NCBI GenBank assembly: GCA_963921425.1
Contig: OY992834.1
Location: 25,743,923 to 25,807,922, forward strand
DNA: 64,000 nt
Origin: Dryas octopetala
Lineage: Eukaryota > Streptophyta > Magnoliopsida > Rosales > Rosaceae
Direction of reading: 5' to 3'
Both the position numbers and the translations under genes were made by a program. Each line of letters opens with the position of its first letter. The stretch's first letter is position 1. Shown here piece after piece: positions 51,354 through 64,000 of the stretch. The notes under the pieces were generated by a model that had not been told where the DNA came from, did no database searches, and saw nothing but the letters and a program-made list of their open reading frames with translations.

Positions 51354-52659
51354 CTTCATGGTTTTTCTTCACAAATATAAATCTTTGATACCAAATTTAA
51401 ATATATTTAATATTAACCTTATTTTAAAGATTTCATTGAAACAAAAGCAATAGTAAGTCTTACTAACCACTCATGACACCCAGTCCAAAAATTTGGGTTA
51501 CCCTCTGGAAAAAGAAAAACCCAAGAATAAAAAAGAAAAAAAAAAAATAGTGAATTTGTCATTGTGACAACTGACAATAGCAACCCGCTTCCATTTCTCG
51601 ACAACGTGTACACAAATGTGCATAGGTGCTCCCGCGTACGCAATTACAAGCTCAGTTGTTGTTCTAGAGAAACGAACCTTCTTAATTCTTACCAGCAGAG
51701 TGTATAGGAAGAAAGCAATTTCTTCTGCTTTTATTATTCGTTTTGGCTTGTCTTAGCAATCCCTCTGTTTTTGCTTCATTTTCCCTCATTCTCATTTATA
51801 CACGCAAAACCCACATCAGCAGACCAGTTTTCTGTAGCTGGATTTTCTCTTTTGGTCTTCACTGAGAACCCTTTTGTGTTCATAAGAAATGTGTGAAGGT
51901 TTAAATGCTATTGGGTGCGTTTTGGACAGCACATTAAGCAGAAGAAGACAAAGCCCAAGTCGATATCACCGCGTTGAGGCACCGACCGGCAAACACGAAG
52001 TATAGTTTATTTCTTTTTTCCTTCACTTTTGGTTTTGTTTACGTAGCGCTTTTGTTTTGACTGGTTTTGGTGGGTGGATAACCGAACCTGTCGACTGAGT
52101 TTTCAAAGTTTTGGCTTTGCGTGTTTGAATCAAATCTTATGTGGGTTGTCGGTAAATGCTGATTGAATAAGCAAGTCTAAACCCCATGAGGCAAAACCCA
52201 GTTGGGTCTTAATTAATGTTGTAGAATTTGAATTCTCTTTGGCTTCGAGGTAGCTGGAAGTTGAATAAGAGGGATTTGTTTAGATTTTGGCGAAAATCCC
52301 ACCAAGAAAATCAAACCTTTTTGATATTTGTTAGGTGATTGCTGATTTGAGCTGGTGCGGTTGATCGTGTTGTGAAGCGGATATACATATCAAAAGTGGC
52401 TGGCTTCAAACTTGGCGTGAGTTTGTTGGAAAGTAGGAAGTTTGATTTTGCAGCTTAGAAGAGATCAGCTTGGAAAGGCGTATTGTGTGTGTCTGTGTGT
52501 TCTGATTTTTTTTGGTCATTGCCATTGTAATCTTGATTTAGCTGCTTGGAGGAGATAATATTGGAAACTTTTCTATTTTCTTTTTGAGCCTTTGTTCATA
52601 TAATTGACTCTGTTAATCTTAAGTTTTTTGGAGCTGAGTTTATTTTGGATAAGAAGAAG
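51354..52659 (+). other. GPDH upstream region and 5' leader
   Basis: No other gene is supported. The stretch after about 51,650 has the look of a plant promoter and leader, with TC-rich segments and GT/AG candidates that could bound a leader intron between about 52,010 and 52,640. The transcription start cannot be fixed. Confidence 0.4.
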
Positions 52660-55600
52660 ATGAGTGGGACTGCTGATGGGTTGACCCATAATGTCTACTC
52701 AAATGGGTTGATACATAACTCAAATGATTCTGTGGAGGAGAAGCTTGATGAGCTTCGGCGTCTAATGGGCAAAGTAGAAGGTGATCCACTCAGGATAGTT
52801 GGTGTAGGTGCAGGTGCTTGGGGAAGTGTTTTTGCTGCTATGTTGCAAGATAGTTATGGTCACTTAAGAGACAAGGTCCTAATAAGAATATGGAGAAGAC
52901 CTGGAAGATCTGTTGATAGAGCTACGGCGGAACATTTATTTGAAGTGATCAATTCAAGGGAAGATGTGCTGAGGAGACTGATTAGGCGGTGTGCATACTT
53001 GAAGTACGTCGAGGCAAGATTAGGTGATCGGACGCTGCTTGCAGATGAGTTATTGAAAGACGGGTTTTGCTTGAATATGATTGAGACCCCTCTTTCTCCT
53101 TTGAAGGTTGTCACCAATTTGCAGGAGGCTGTGTGGGATGCTGATATTGTGGTGAATGGGCTACCATCAACAGAAACTCGTGTGGTATTTGAAGAAATTA
53201 GTAAATATTGGAAAGAGAGAATAACAATGCCAGTCATCATTTCTCTTTCAAAAGGTGTAGAGGCTGAATTGGTGCCTGAACCACGCATAATTACTCCTAC
53301 TCAAATGATCAATCGAGCAAGTAAGACTGATTCCATGTTTTTCTTGAATAGTTGGTAATCTTTTAGGGTCAATGCACTGGTATCGAAGGTTCTGATACCT
53401 AGTTTCTCATTGAGCAATTCTTCTTCTTGGTTGTTTTTAATCTGTTTTAACATTTAGGATGCTCTTTGGCGCTGAATTAGTTACTTGGTGTGTTATATAA
53501 TTGCTTTGTTAGTCTGGAAATTGTTTGGTTTGTTGCTACTTCTCCCTGCCCATCTCTCTTAAGTTGAAGACCTTAGGACTCTTACTGGGTTTGTCTTTCC
53601 GGTTATAAAACAGATCTTTTTTTGTTGTTATACAATTATAGTGTTCATACTACATGAAATGCCTGTATGATTAGAATAGATCTTCTATTGATTAGTTATT
53701 TGGCAAGTTTTTTCTTTGATCCCTGATTATTCTCGTCTTTATCTAATTTGTACTGTGCTTTTTCAGCTGGTGTTCCCAACGAGAACATTCTATACCTTGG
53801 GGGACCCAATATTGCCTCAGAGATTTACAACAATGAATACGCAAATGCTCGGATCTGTGGAGCTGAAAAGTGGAGGAAGCCGTTGGCTAAGTTTTTAAGG
53901 CAACCCCACTTTATAGTGTGGGACAATGGTGACCTTGTTACTCATGAAGTTATGGGTGGCTTAAAGAATGTCTATGCCATTGGAGCTGGTAAGATTCAGT
54001 CTCATAACTGAGTACAACCTAGACATGAGTAAAAAGTTAGAATACAAACAAGGGGGTCAACCTCTTTCAAATATACAACTTGGATTCTTTACATAAATCT
54101 TATATTATAAATGTTAAAAGAGCTTTAGTGCTTTTACATAAATCCTATTTTATAAATGTTAAAGAGATTTAGTGCTTTTCTTCATATTAACCATTAATGG
54201 TTGGCTTAAGCCTCAGTCTATAAGGTTTCACATGGTCACATGCTGCTTACAGTGTAGGAGTACGTTTCTTACTTTGCAGTGCACACAGACACATGCTAGA
54301 ATGAGTAAAAGTCTTAGGAGTGTATTTTTCATGAATTGAGAATGAAATAATATTTGGAATCGCTACTTTGATGCATTTCCCGCCCCCTCCCAAGGAAAAA
54401 AAGAATTCAGTCACATAAATTTCTTTTGACATCACTACCGTGATTCTTCCTGGCGTGCTCTACCCATGGTAGTTTTGTGCTGCATTTTTTTATGATAAAG
54501 CTAAGTTAGTCACAAAGATTCTGCATATTGATACACATTTGATACAGACATTTGGTGCGGGTTTTGAATTATCCACACTTCATTGATTAAAGGCTATAAC
54601 AGTGTCATTTTTAGACTCCAAAAGTTCTTTGAATCACTCACAACTATTTGGAACTTGTGTTAATGGTGATTCAATCTTGCTTCTTAATCCAATATTATAT
54701 AGACCTGAGTAGGAATGTTGGGTAAGGACATGCTTAAAGACCTCAAATCCGACTCATCTCCATTTGTCATTAAAGTAAATTGACAAAGCTGTTTAATAAT
54801 ACTCTTCAACTTACAGTTGCAGGTATGCTACAACAAAGCTTAGCTTGTTTGGTATATTATTTCTTAAGATTATAACCATAACATGAATTTCATTTCTCCA
54901 AAAATGAACTTTATCGAACTATTCATTCTTTTAAACTTGAGCATGATTATATTAGGAGCTCTGCTATATGCCACTCTATTATACATATGTACTTAAAATC
55001 TAAGAGAGTAAGAGGTACCACAATTGTCCATGTGAAGGGGCATCACTCTTTGCAATTGCAACTTAGTATGTTTTCTTGAGTACAAATGAAGTACTCTAGT
55101 GGATTTGAAGTAATGATTCAGGTAGTGCTGAGTGCTTGTTAGTGTATAATTTTTCTGTACCGAGTGCTCAGACATGGTTTGTCGGCGTTTATGTTAGGGT
55201 TTAACTTTGGGATTTTGGGCACAAAGGTCATTCTATACCCTAAGAGGGTATGGGGTGAACCTGTCGCCTATACCCTCAAAAACGGGCAAAGGAAACAACG
55301 CCGAGCGCTGCAAGAAGCGATTGCCTGTTTTAAAAAACTTCACCGAGCTCTCGGCAGCATTACTGAGCGCTCGGTAGCATGTTCGCACCTGAATGGCTTT
55401 GTATATATATATACATATATATACAGGTTCATTCAAGTAAGGATGTCATATATATATATATATATATAAATATATTCCACAATTGAAGTTGTCCTAAGGA
55501 AAAGATTCATGTATTGTGATCCATTTTTTGGGTGGAGTACTGACCGAATTTTCATGCTAAACATCCTTTGCGGATAAAACTTTGATTTATGTTCATTGCT

Positions 55601-56559
55601 TGCTTTAGTTGGTTTCATCTCATCTCAATTGGAAGGTTGATATGTATCATCCTCTGGCCTTGTATTACCCTGCTGTATGTTATCTTGGGGTGTTCTTTCA
55701 TATGCTAGTCCTGTGTCGTTATCCTTTGTTTATGGGACTATAATACTTGATTAATTTAATATCTTTTCTAAGAAAATGTATTTGAAGGCTGATATATACA
55801 TTTAACTTTGAAATATGACTCAACAGGAATGGTAGCTGCGTTAACCAATGAGAGCGCCACCAGCAAATCAGTATACTTCGCACATTGTACTTCAGAGATG
55901 ATATTTATCACTCATTTATTGGCAGAGGAACCAGAAAAGCTAGCAGGGCCTTTGTTGGCTGACACGTATGTAACGCTGTTGAAAGGTCGTAACGCATGGT
56001 ATGGACAAAAGCTGGCAAAAGGGGAGTTAAGCCTTGAAATGGGTGATAGCATCAAGGGGAAGGGTATGATTCAGGTATGGATCTCAATTACCTTAAATAT
56101 TGGTGAAGCAACAAGCATGAACCTGTTTAGAAATATACCAAAAGTGGGTGAGCTCCAAACAGAGTTGAAGCAGGAAGAGAGGGGGAAGGGGTGTTTTTTT
56201 TTTTGGCCAAGGAGAGGGGGAAGGGGTGTTAAACACTTACAAATGCCTTGAATTATATCATTATTATTGTTTAATGAAATCATGACTTAAATAATATGTG
56301 AAGCCTGCCTGAGCTTTGCCTTGACTTAATTTAATGACAAGTTATTGCAATTTTGATTTGTAGAATTTATAATCAGATTCTACAGAGATTTATTTGAAAA
56401 GAAAATAATTCTGATGGCTGTTCGGAGTGTTCTTGTCTAAATATTCACTAGTGTGGGCGAACGTAGGTTGTGTGGCTTCAACTAGAGAGTTGCTTTGTTT
56501 ATTGGACCTCGCTGACTCTGCACTTTAAAAAACTGTGTAAACTGTATGATGAAGGATCA

Positions 56560-56603
<44 letters not shown>

Positions 56604-57591
56604 TGTGTGATGATAGAAGCTTGTATGTGGATTCCTCATCTATGTGCCCAACAAACTGTTGTTTTGGGTTATCGGTTTTATAATTCCATTCTTATGTTCT
56701 TATTCATTATCCCAAAAACTATAAGACTTGCAGTTAAATTCTTATGTTTCGCTCAACCTTGGATAACCAATCCACCTCTTCTTTTTTTTTTTTTTTTTTT
56801 TTTTTTCTTGGGTTTATGTGTGATCACTTCTGTTTGAAAACAAGTTGGATTTCATTGTAGCTAGTGATGTGTGAGCAATCCCACCCCTTTTTTGAAGTAT
56901 GGATGTGTGTGTTTGTTCTGTCTTATGATTGCTTTCTCCTTTTTTGAAAGGATGTGGACTGATCATCTTTTTTGCAATAAATTGAGATTAGCCGCTTGGA
57001 AGAGTACAAGACCATAAATGATTTAAATTTAATTTAGCAGAGAGTATTTTCATTTGTAAGAAACTCAGACCAACTCACCATCAAAGTGTTGTTACTTCTC
57101 TGTGGATGATATTCCTACTTTTATCTTTCAGGGGGTCTCTGCTGTGAAAGCATTTTTTGAGCTGCTAAGTCAGCCCTCTTTGAGTATCCTACACCCTGAA
57201 GAAAGCAAGCCCGTTGCTCCTGTTGAGTTTTGCCCTATCTTGAAGATGCTATATAAGATACTTATAATAAGGTATTTCTATTTTCCAAGTCAAAGAATGT
57301 CAATTGAGTCCATATAAGCCATTATCTTCTCACTCATGTAGTTTCAATTGCATTTTGATCAAGTTGGTTTAATTTAGTACTAGAGGAAAAATTTATTGCT
57401 TTATCATAATGTGAATTAGTATTGCAAGTGAAATTTAATGCTGTTTGATTGTGTGAATCTTTAGGGAGTTTCCGTCACAGGCTATTCTTCAAGCTTTAAG
57501 AGATGAGACCATGAATGACCCTCGGGATCGTATTGAGATCGCACAAACCCATGCTTTTTACAGGCCATCTCTTCTTGGTCGGCAGCTCTGA
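52660..57591 (+). CDS. GPDHC1: Glycerol-3-phosphate dehydrogenase [NAD+], cytosolic type
   Basis: The enzyme interconverts dihydroxyacetone phosphate and sn-glycerol 3-phosphate with NAD(H), linking glycolysis to glycerolipid synthesis and cytosolic redox balance. Five coding exons: 52,660-53,320; 53,767-53,988; 55,827-56,074; 57,132-57,271; 57,465-57,591. All junctions are GT-AG and in phase, giving 465 residues, near the plant cytosolic GPDHc1 length. The dinucleotide fold motif GVGAGAWG lies at about 48-55. [13 protein letters not shown], the GGLKN motif (Lys about 287), and [17 protein letters not shown] follow. The C-terminus [20 protein letters not shown] is conserved. I chose the ATG at 52,660 because MSGTADGL fits the family start and an upstream ATG is absent in frame. 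No transit peptide is apparent. Intron 2 is 1.8 kb. The symbol is by similarity; the paralogue is not resolved. Confidence 0.95.
55190..55420. repeat. Cluster of imperfect palindromes in GPDH intron 2
   Basis: Contains TATACCCTAAGAGGGTAT, CCGAGCTCTCGG and CTGAGCGCTCGG, plus related CCGAGCGCTG and CCGAGTGCTC half-sites. GC content is higher than in the rest of the intron, suggesting inserted DNA; no termini were found. Confidence 0.6.
56557..56602. repeat. AT microsatellite in GPDH intron 3
   Basis: An (AT)n run broken once by GT. Simple repeat only; a poly-T run follows at 56,782-56,806. Confidence 0.9.
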
Positions 57592-58979
57592 TATAGATAG
57601 AGCATCTCTCCCTTTTGCATGTAATTTTATTACTTCTCAAGCAAGTCGCAAGAAGTGTTGGTTTTGTAGTTTTATATACCATTCCACTGGGGTGATAATG
57701 TATCAGGAGAACGCTTTGGCATGATATGGTTTCTTGAATTGCGTATTGTTTTGGTACACACCATTTTGGGTAGTTTCTCCATCCACAAATCTAACTATGC
57801 CAACCATGTGTGGATGCGGCAACTTCATGGGATTGGACTCCTTAGTGGAGTCATGTGATTCATTTATTACAACTCACTCTCAAACTCTCTCAAGCTTTCT
57901 TCTCTCCATCACCCAAAAACTCAAGTCTCACCATTTTCTCTAGAACCCATTTTCTTCTAAGCCTTGTATAGCGTAGTCTCCTAGTCACATAATCATTGTG
58001 TTTCTCTTGCTCATGACTCATGAGTTGAGAACAAAATAATGGAAACAAAGCCTTTCCCTTCTAGGTTCTTCGTGGTAAGATTAATCTAGCTTGTTTTAGC
58101 AAAGCACCTTCCTACACCCATTCACCTATTTCCAAAATAGTCTAAGTTATAGTAGTAAGTATAAAAATTAATTTTTTGCAAAATATTGAGATGAGATTTA
58201 CTTGTAGTAAAATGAATATTTATCATTTAAAAAATTATGATTAATAAATAGTTGATTGAAATATAATGGATGTTGTATAAGGGCATTTTAGTAATCAAAT
58301 TCATTTTGATTTTGATTCCGATTTCTACTAGTTAGCAAACACGTTTATGGGAATCCACTTTATTTTCATTCCCTATCCTGACGGTTAATAAACACGTTAA
58401 TGAGAATGTCTAATTCTGCTTCCTATTCATTTTGATTCCTATTCATTCTGATTCATGCTCATTTATTTGCAATTAAGTTCAAATTGTTAACTCAATTTAT
58501 TTTTTAGACGGAAATATGGCGTGACAATACATATGAATAAATATTTTAGACATTTCATAATTAATATGGTTTAAATAAACAATTTAAAAAATTAAATAAA
58601 ATATAATTAAGAAAGAAACAAAAAACAAAAAACTTAAATAATTAAAAAAACAAAACATGTGTCAAAATGTGATTAGGTAACGTCACTCGGTTAAATGAGT
58701 TTTACTCATAGGTTCTTTAAAATATCCAAAATATCTTTGCTAATTCATATGTTCACCAACAATTTAAACTTAATTAATAATTTGGATCCAATTGCAAACT
58801 TAATGAAAGTACAAGATTAAAATTTTCAAAATTTAAAGAACTGGACCAAAGTGGAAACTTCGTTAAAGTACAGGGATAAAAAATGCACTTGACAAAAAAT
58901 TAAAATGAAAAGATTAAAAAGTATGTAGTGAGTAAGGAGTGTATAGTGAGAAGGGAAAAAGCGTTCAAATAGCAACCAT
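57592..58979. other. GPDH 3' flank and transposon-derived spacer
   Basis: The GPDH 3' untranslated region occupies the first part. 58,270-58,480 has repeated CATTTTGATTCC-like motifs, and 58,490-58,900 is AT-rich. At 58,955-58,977, AAAGCGTTCAAATAGCAACC matches the terminus of the X/Y element family, so a decayed copy probably ends here. No gene is supported. Confidence 0.5.
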
Positions 58980-58988
58980 CAAAATAAA

Positions 58989-59284
58989 GGCAAAAAGATG
59001 TTTTTGGTCCTTATATTATGGATGAGTCGCACTTTGATTCCTATCATTTCAATTTAAATTTTTCAAGAATCGTAATTTCATTATGTCGCAATCAAGTTCA
59101 ATTTGTCAAAATCGAGATGGGAAATAGAGATGTGGCACCACCTAATTGGCTCTGAATTAGACAATTTTGACGAATTATACTTGATTGCGATATAATAAAA
59201 CTACGGTCTTTAAAAAATTCAAATTGAAATAACGGGAACTAAAGTGCGATTCATCTGGTACAGGACCAAAAACGACCTTTAGCC
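58989..59284. mobile_element. 296-bp MITE with perfect 9-bp target duplication
   Basis: The ends are GGCAAAAAGATGTTTTTGGT (left) and GGCTAAAGGTCGTTTTTGGT (right, reversed). The arms pair through TGRATCGCACTTT, ATTTCAATTT and TCGCAATCAAGT to near the centre. CAAAATAAA lies at 58,980-58,988 and 59,285-59,293. The 9-bp duplication indicates the Mutator superfamily. It ends 126 bp before the start codon of the next gene. Confidence 0.9.
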
Positions 59285-59410
59285 CAAAATAAATGGCAGC
59301 GTTTTATTCATGAGATGGCAAAGACAGTGCAGAAGGCAGACACAGAGGCATAAGTAGAAACTGTAGAGTAGAAGAGTTGGAAGGGAAGAGTGAAAGAGGA
59401 AAAACGAAAG

Positions 59411-62400
59411 ATGTCGCTGGTGGACTACGCATCTTCAGACGACGACGTATCGGAGAAAGAGGAGGAGGTTAGAGAAGATAAGGAAAACGAGCCAGCACAA
59501 GTACCCATGGATGATTCACACCCTCCGACTCGTCCTCACACCCAGCAGTAATTCATGCCTCTCATTTTCTCTGAATTTCATTTTTAAATTTCAAAACTTT
59601 TGCGTCTTTCGGATTTTCCATTACTGTTATTTTTTTTTTTTTTGTTATGATTATTCTGAATACAGATATATTCATTATTTTTTATTGAGACCCTATGGAA
59701 AATAGGGAAAAAAATAAAAAGATAAAAAAACTTAATTGGTTCAATTTGCTATGAAATATGTGTTGGAATGCTCTAATTTATGTGAGTTGTAAAATAAGAA
59801 GGGGGTTTAGCGTTTAGGGTTTAGGTTAGGGTTAGGGTTAGGGTTAGGAAGAAGCATACTGCCATTAGCTTAGTTTGGGTTACTTCCCATTTTTAGTGAG
59901 ACAGTATTCATTTTTCTTTTAAAGACTCATTCTTTTGTACCATTTTTTTAGGTACTAAGGTTTTTTATTTTTATATTTGTTGCATAATGTTTTACACGAT
60001 GATGTTGGAATTTCAAATCTGCATCAATGACAACCATGGAAAGAATCTACAGTTGGTTTTGGATGGAAGTATATATGGTGGTTTCCACCACACTGCCCAT
60101 GTATGTGCGGAACAATGGGATTGCATGTGGCTAAGGGATTAGTTGGGTACTCATAGTAGATGCCCCGAATTTACTTGGGTTTGGATCTTCATCTCATACT
60201 AAAAGACTCTGCCTATTAAGCTTGCTAGAATGGATGCTGACATGATCATCCTGCAAATTTATAGTGGATTTTTTGCTGTGAAAATTAAGTATCAGAATAA
60301 TTAATTTAACCTTTTGACTTCATTCTCACAGATGATATTTATAAAAGATGAATTTAGCTTGTATTTTCTAGGATTTGAAATGTTGGGTGCTCAAAGAGGG
60401 CTTTCCATTTCTTTTTCTTTGCTAGAAAAGTAGTCACAAGGTTTTATATAAGTTTCTCCTTCCTTGGGTTGCATTTAATTTGGTATTGTTTTTTCTGTGT
60501 AATAGATTCGTTTTTTCATCATATCAGCAACCTGAAAGTACCCATCCATCAGCTCCTTCATTCGAGAAACTTCCTGATGCTTCACTTCTCTTGAATTCTC
60601 CTGATTTCTCATCCAGTATGTTGAGTGGTAATGACCACTCTTCTCGTGTTGCAGCTGCAATAGCTGAAAGTGCTTCACGCAAGAGAGAGTCAAATTCATT
60701 TGTTTCCTCTATTCCCCGCAGTAAAGTTCCTAGAGGGAACTTGCCTCATTCCAAGAATGTTCCAGATACAGTCGGTGGTGTGCTGGTTCCACCTCAGCTT
60801 AGTGGAAGGTTAGTTTTAATATGTTTGGTGCACATTTCTTTTTTTATTCTTCTTTAAATTCGGCATATGTTTAATTACACACGTCTATTGCCTGCATGTG
60901 TGTGCGCATGACTTGCAATGTGAGCTTTAACTTCCTAAATGTTACATTTTAAGTTGCGTTTACAATATACCAACTTGTTTTCCTTTGAAATATGCGGAGT
61001 CGAGTAGTCTAACTACAGCTAATTTTATCAGTTATAAATGATTTATCTAGTAGTTATCGAGGCCCCAAGTGTTATGTAAGCAGACACAGGATACTTTGAT
61101 TGTCGGAAAAACTGAACATCACAATGGACTCTAATTCAAGGTAGGTGGGGTGTCTTTCCACCTTGAAAGAAGTTAAATGCATTTTAGGGGAAGTGAAGAA
61201 ATTTATATCATATAGAAATGTAAAACATATTGAATTCTAATAGAGAACTCATCTTTACCCTGGTTATCTGGCAATGATGTGGCCAAGTAAACGATTGAAA
61301 ATGTATAGGAATGACATCATGACTGTTATGTGCACAATATAATAGAGATTCTGCACTTTTGAGATAAAGGCTGAAGAGTTTGTGTGTTTGTGTGATATGA
61401 CTTGCAAGTCATAAATTTGAAATGCATGTGCATTTCCTGAGTATTCACAACTTCAGAATTTGTGTAGTGATGACTTGAGATTTAAATGCTAACTTTCTAA
61501 TTTGTTTTTGGAGTTTCTACTACTGTTGTTACATATAGATCAGGCTGTGATGATATGATTAGATTTGTAGATTTGTGCATGTGGTGAGTTTTACTGGATA
61601 AATTATACCATTACAATTTTTCTGGCTTTGATCTTCATACTAACAGGAGAAAAAATAACCCCAGACATATTAAATTATGAGTTGAATTGAGGTTAGTGTA
61701 AATTAAAAGTTTTATCTCTAAAAAGTCAAAACCCTCCCCTATTCTATCCGATCACTTGTACAATTTACAAATGAGAGAGAACCAATTGTACATGTGGAGC
61801 ACGTGGCAGAGATAGAATACTTATATGACTTAAATGAAATGGACTTTCTTTAATTGGGAAAGAGTTGTGCACATGAAGTGTGTGGCAGAGGTGTGTATAA
61901 CAGTCATGATGATTGAAAGGAGTGGACTCTTTTTAAGTGGAAACAAATACTTCAGTTTAAGTTAATTTATTCAAAAAATTTCTCAGGAAGGAAAAGAAAA
62001 AGAAGTTTGTTTCCTCCACACTTGTTCTTCTGTAAACTACTTTCGGTCTTTGATATGAATTCTTTTCCACTGCTCTATAATCGTAGGATTCCTCACTACT
62101 TATATTGGTGTATCCTTTAGTCTTTGGTTTTTCATCAAAAGGTGTATTTTGTGCTGCATGCTATTAGGTCATCTCTGATTTTGTGCCCGAAGTACATTTG
62201 CTTTGAACAATTTGTTAGTCTGACTTCAACTGTATAGGGTTGGCTTTGTGCAATTCAAGGTCATTAAGAATTAATATGATATTATTGGGTTGGTGAGTTT
62301 TCTAATTATTGACCTTCTTGAGTTTCACATCATGCAAAATTGCAAACTTGCTAAAACCAAGGCTTCTATTTTTTAGGAATACATATAATAACTTTTTCTT

Positions 62401-62713
62401 GTGTCTGGTGAAGTTTAGGGAATTTATTCATTGTGAATGAATTCTAAAACTGTTGGTTTCTTATTATTTTTTTTTTTTTTTGGGACGGTGGCAATCCCTG
62501 AACTTGGCATATTGTATCTGTTGAGTGTCCTCTTCTTGGTGATTATATAGTCTTATCATTTAAAAAAAAAAATTGAATATGCCAATTTTGTCATAAGTTG
62601 GCGTCTCTCACAATTTTTTCATCATTTTCAATTTTGGGTCCAGGAGCAACATTGTCACAGAAGATGTAGGCAAGCTATTTGTCAAAAAGCCAGCTGACCG
62701 TTCACCACAGTAG
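59411..62713 (+). CDS. Conserved plant protein of unknown function, about 169 aa
   Basis: Three coding exons: 59,411-59,547; 60,506-60,808; 62,644-62,713. The start MSLVDYASSDDDVSEKEEE is acidic. A Pro/Gln-rich stretch follows, then conserved-looking blocks (FEKLPDASLLLNSPDFSS, DHSSRVAAAIAESASRKRES, GNLPHSKNVPDTVGGVLVPP) and a basic end (EDVGKLFVKKP). I recall similar uncharacterised plant proteins that share the MSLVDYASSD start and the VPPQLSGRSN segment. No catalytic domain is visible; the charge pattern suggests a largely disordered nuclear protein, which is inference. The exon 2 start is the least certain junction: AG at 60,505 keeps phase with the GTAATT donor, whereas CAG at 60,527 would need another donor. 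The last junction is firm. Confidence 0.82.
59805..59848 (+). repeat. Interstitial telomere-like repeats in intron 1
   Basis: A short run mixes the plant telomere motif TTTAGGG with four TTAGGG units. It lies about 260 bp after exon 1 of the small gene. Confidence 0.9.
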
Positions 62714-64000
62714 AGGATATCCAAATGCGTGATGACGTAGTAGGAGTCTTAGATGTTTTTCTTTTCCTTTGTTTTTTTTTTTGGGACTGAGAGTGTTAGA
62801 TAATATAGCTCTCATAATCATATCAACAACTTAGGATTTTGCTTGTGTAAAATGTAAATGTTAGATCGCATAAGAGCATCATTGACGTTGACTAAGGTAT
62901 ACTTTCTAGCTTCTGATGTGCTTTGGTGCACTTATGAGGTGAATTTAGCCTTGATGCAGTTGAGTTGCACCTCATACAGTTGCTGGGCTCTAAATCTAAA
63001 ACCCTATTTCTTATTCATGTTTAGTACTTTCCTTTTATCAGATGAAAAAGTAGTTTCCTTTCTTGAAATGCAAGTAACTTGGGTTGTGCATCATAGTAAA
63101 AAGACATAGTAATCCTTTCATTGTATGGCAGACTTAGTAATCTACCAAAGGGAGAAGTGAGGTAGCAAATCCAGAACTAGGATTTTTCATGCTCCAATTG
63201 ATGCAGCGACTAACTCACACTTTCACATAGAAAATTTGTTCTGTGAAATGAGGTAGCAAAATGGGCCCATTATTTTTTTTAAAAAGAGACTTAGAGTCCA
63301 GTCCATTTTATGAGTCTTTCTTAGACCTTATCGGTAGTGATTTAGGGTTTTTAATTAAGTTCTTTTATTTTTTTTCTTTGACGGTTTTATATTAGGTTTT
63401 AAAGTCCAAAATCTCAGAGTTAAAACCTAATATGCAGCCTCTACAAAGTATATTTTTCACCCTAGGAGGGGAAATACCTTTTAAATAGGAGGGAAATACA
63501 TTTCAAATCGAGAAAGGACTTTATTATGAATTAAAAGAATTTTCTTATAAATTATTATGAATTAAAAAGATTTTCTTATAAATTTTAAAACACCCCCGCC
63601 TTCATCTAAAAACTAAAAACTGTTTTTCTAAAAGACTTAAGCCTAATTATCTCTTAAAAAAATAACTTGGTTTGCATTGTTCTAAAAAGAAAACCATATT
63701 CTGTTTCAACCAAAAGTAATTAGCCATTCATTGCTCTAAAAGACATCAAATACAGGAAAATATGCAAATTTCTCTCCAGAATTCTCATCTCCTTGTTAAG
63801 CTGAAGGTCAGTAGGTTAACTCCTAATAGGTGCGGCGGATATACTATAGGCACCAAATCAAAACCCAAAATTTTGAATCTCAACTGGTGTGACAGGTTTT
63901 CGTTTGTTCTGAACGCTAAACTTGATTTATTTCTAATAAATAAGAGTCATGTTACATGTTACAGGTCACATCACACAGTAACTAAAATTTGGGCCTCTAG
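62714..64000. other. 3' flank of the small gene and terminal spacer
   Basis: Mostly AT-rich. 63,520-63,583 is a two-copy tandem repeat of about 31 bp (ATTATGAATTAAAA then TTTTCTTATAAATT). No further gene, RNA gene or complete transposon is recognisable before the window ends. Confidence 0.5.

Overview
The window is nuclear DNA of a flowering plant, very probably a eudicot. This rests on GT-AG introns in conserved plant genes, plant-type LTR retrotransposons, Mutator-like and hAT elements, and an endogenous plant pararetrovirus. No species can be named from the sequence alone. Three host genes are legible, all on the + strand: VPS45 (13 coding exons, 11,651-17,572), a cytosolic NAD-dependent glycerol-3-phosphate dehydrogenase (5 coding exons, 52,660-57,591) and a small uncharacterised protein (3 coding exons, 59,411-62,713). 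They do not form a functional cluster; VPS45 and GPDH are separated by about 35 kb of nested mobile DNA.

Left part (1-18,870). A hairpin MITE (784-1,180) and a palindrome cluster are followed by a 2-kb segmental duplication. Block A (2,769-4,777) carries a truncated copy of the VPS45 5' end and abuts a decayed hAT transposase gene on the minus strand. Block B (8,449-9,551 plus 11,569-12,488) belongs to the real VPS45 gene. Block B is split by a 2,017-bp insertion, bounded by a 5-bp repeat ATTTG, that ends only 82 bp before the VPS45 start codon. Both blocks carry a MITE whose interior is a run of hairpins with a period of about 33 bp.

Middle (18,871-39,939). This is one very large nested Mutator-like element with terminal inverted repeats of about 0.7 kb. 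Its own genes point inward: a minus-strand FAR1-type transposase, and a plus-strand remnant resembling a GRF zinc-finger protein. The left repeat received two small elements (X and Y) in its poly-A tract, and Y then received an apparently intact Copia element with identical LTRs. The transposase gene was split by a 9.2-kb Ty3/gypsy element of Tat type, which carries an antisense extra gene. A separate 582-bp MITE sits in the interior with a perfect 9-bp target duplication.

Right part (39,940-64,000). An endogenous caulimovirid of florendovirus type (minus strand, 39,953 to about 47,935) abuts the MULE end through a TA microsatellite. It is terminally redundant around its tRNA-Met primer site, and its reading frames are broken. 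Unidentified coding remnants, a 342-bp tandem repeat and a 1.16-kb non-autonomous hAT element follow. GPDH and the small gene then occupy the end of the window, the latter with a 296-bp MITE 126 bp upstream of its start codon and telomere-like repeats in its first intron.
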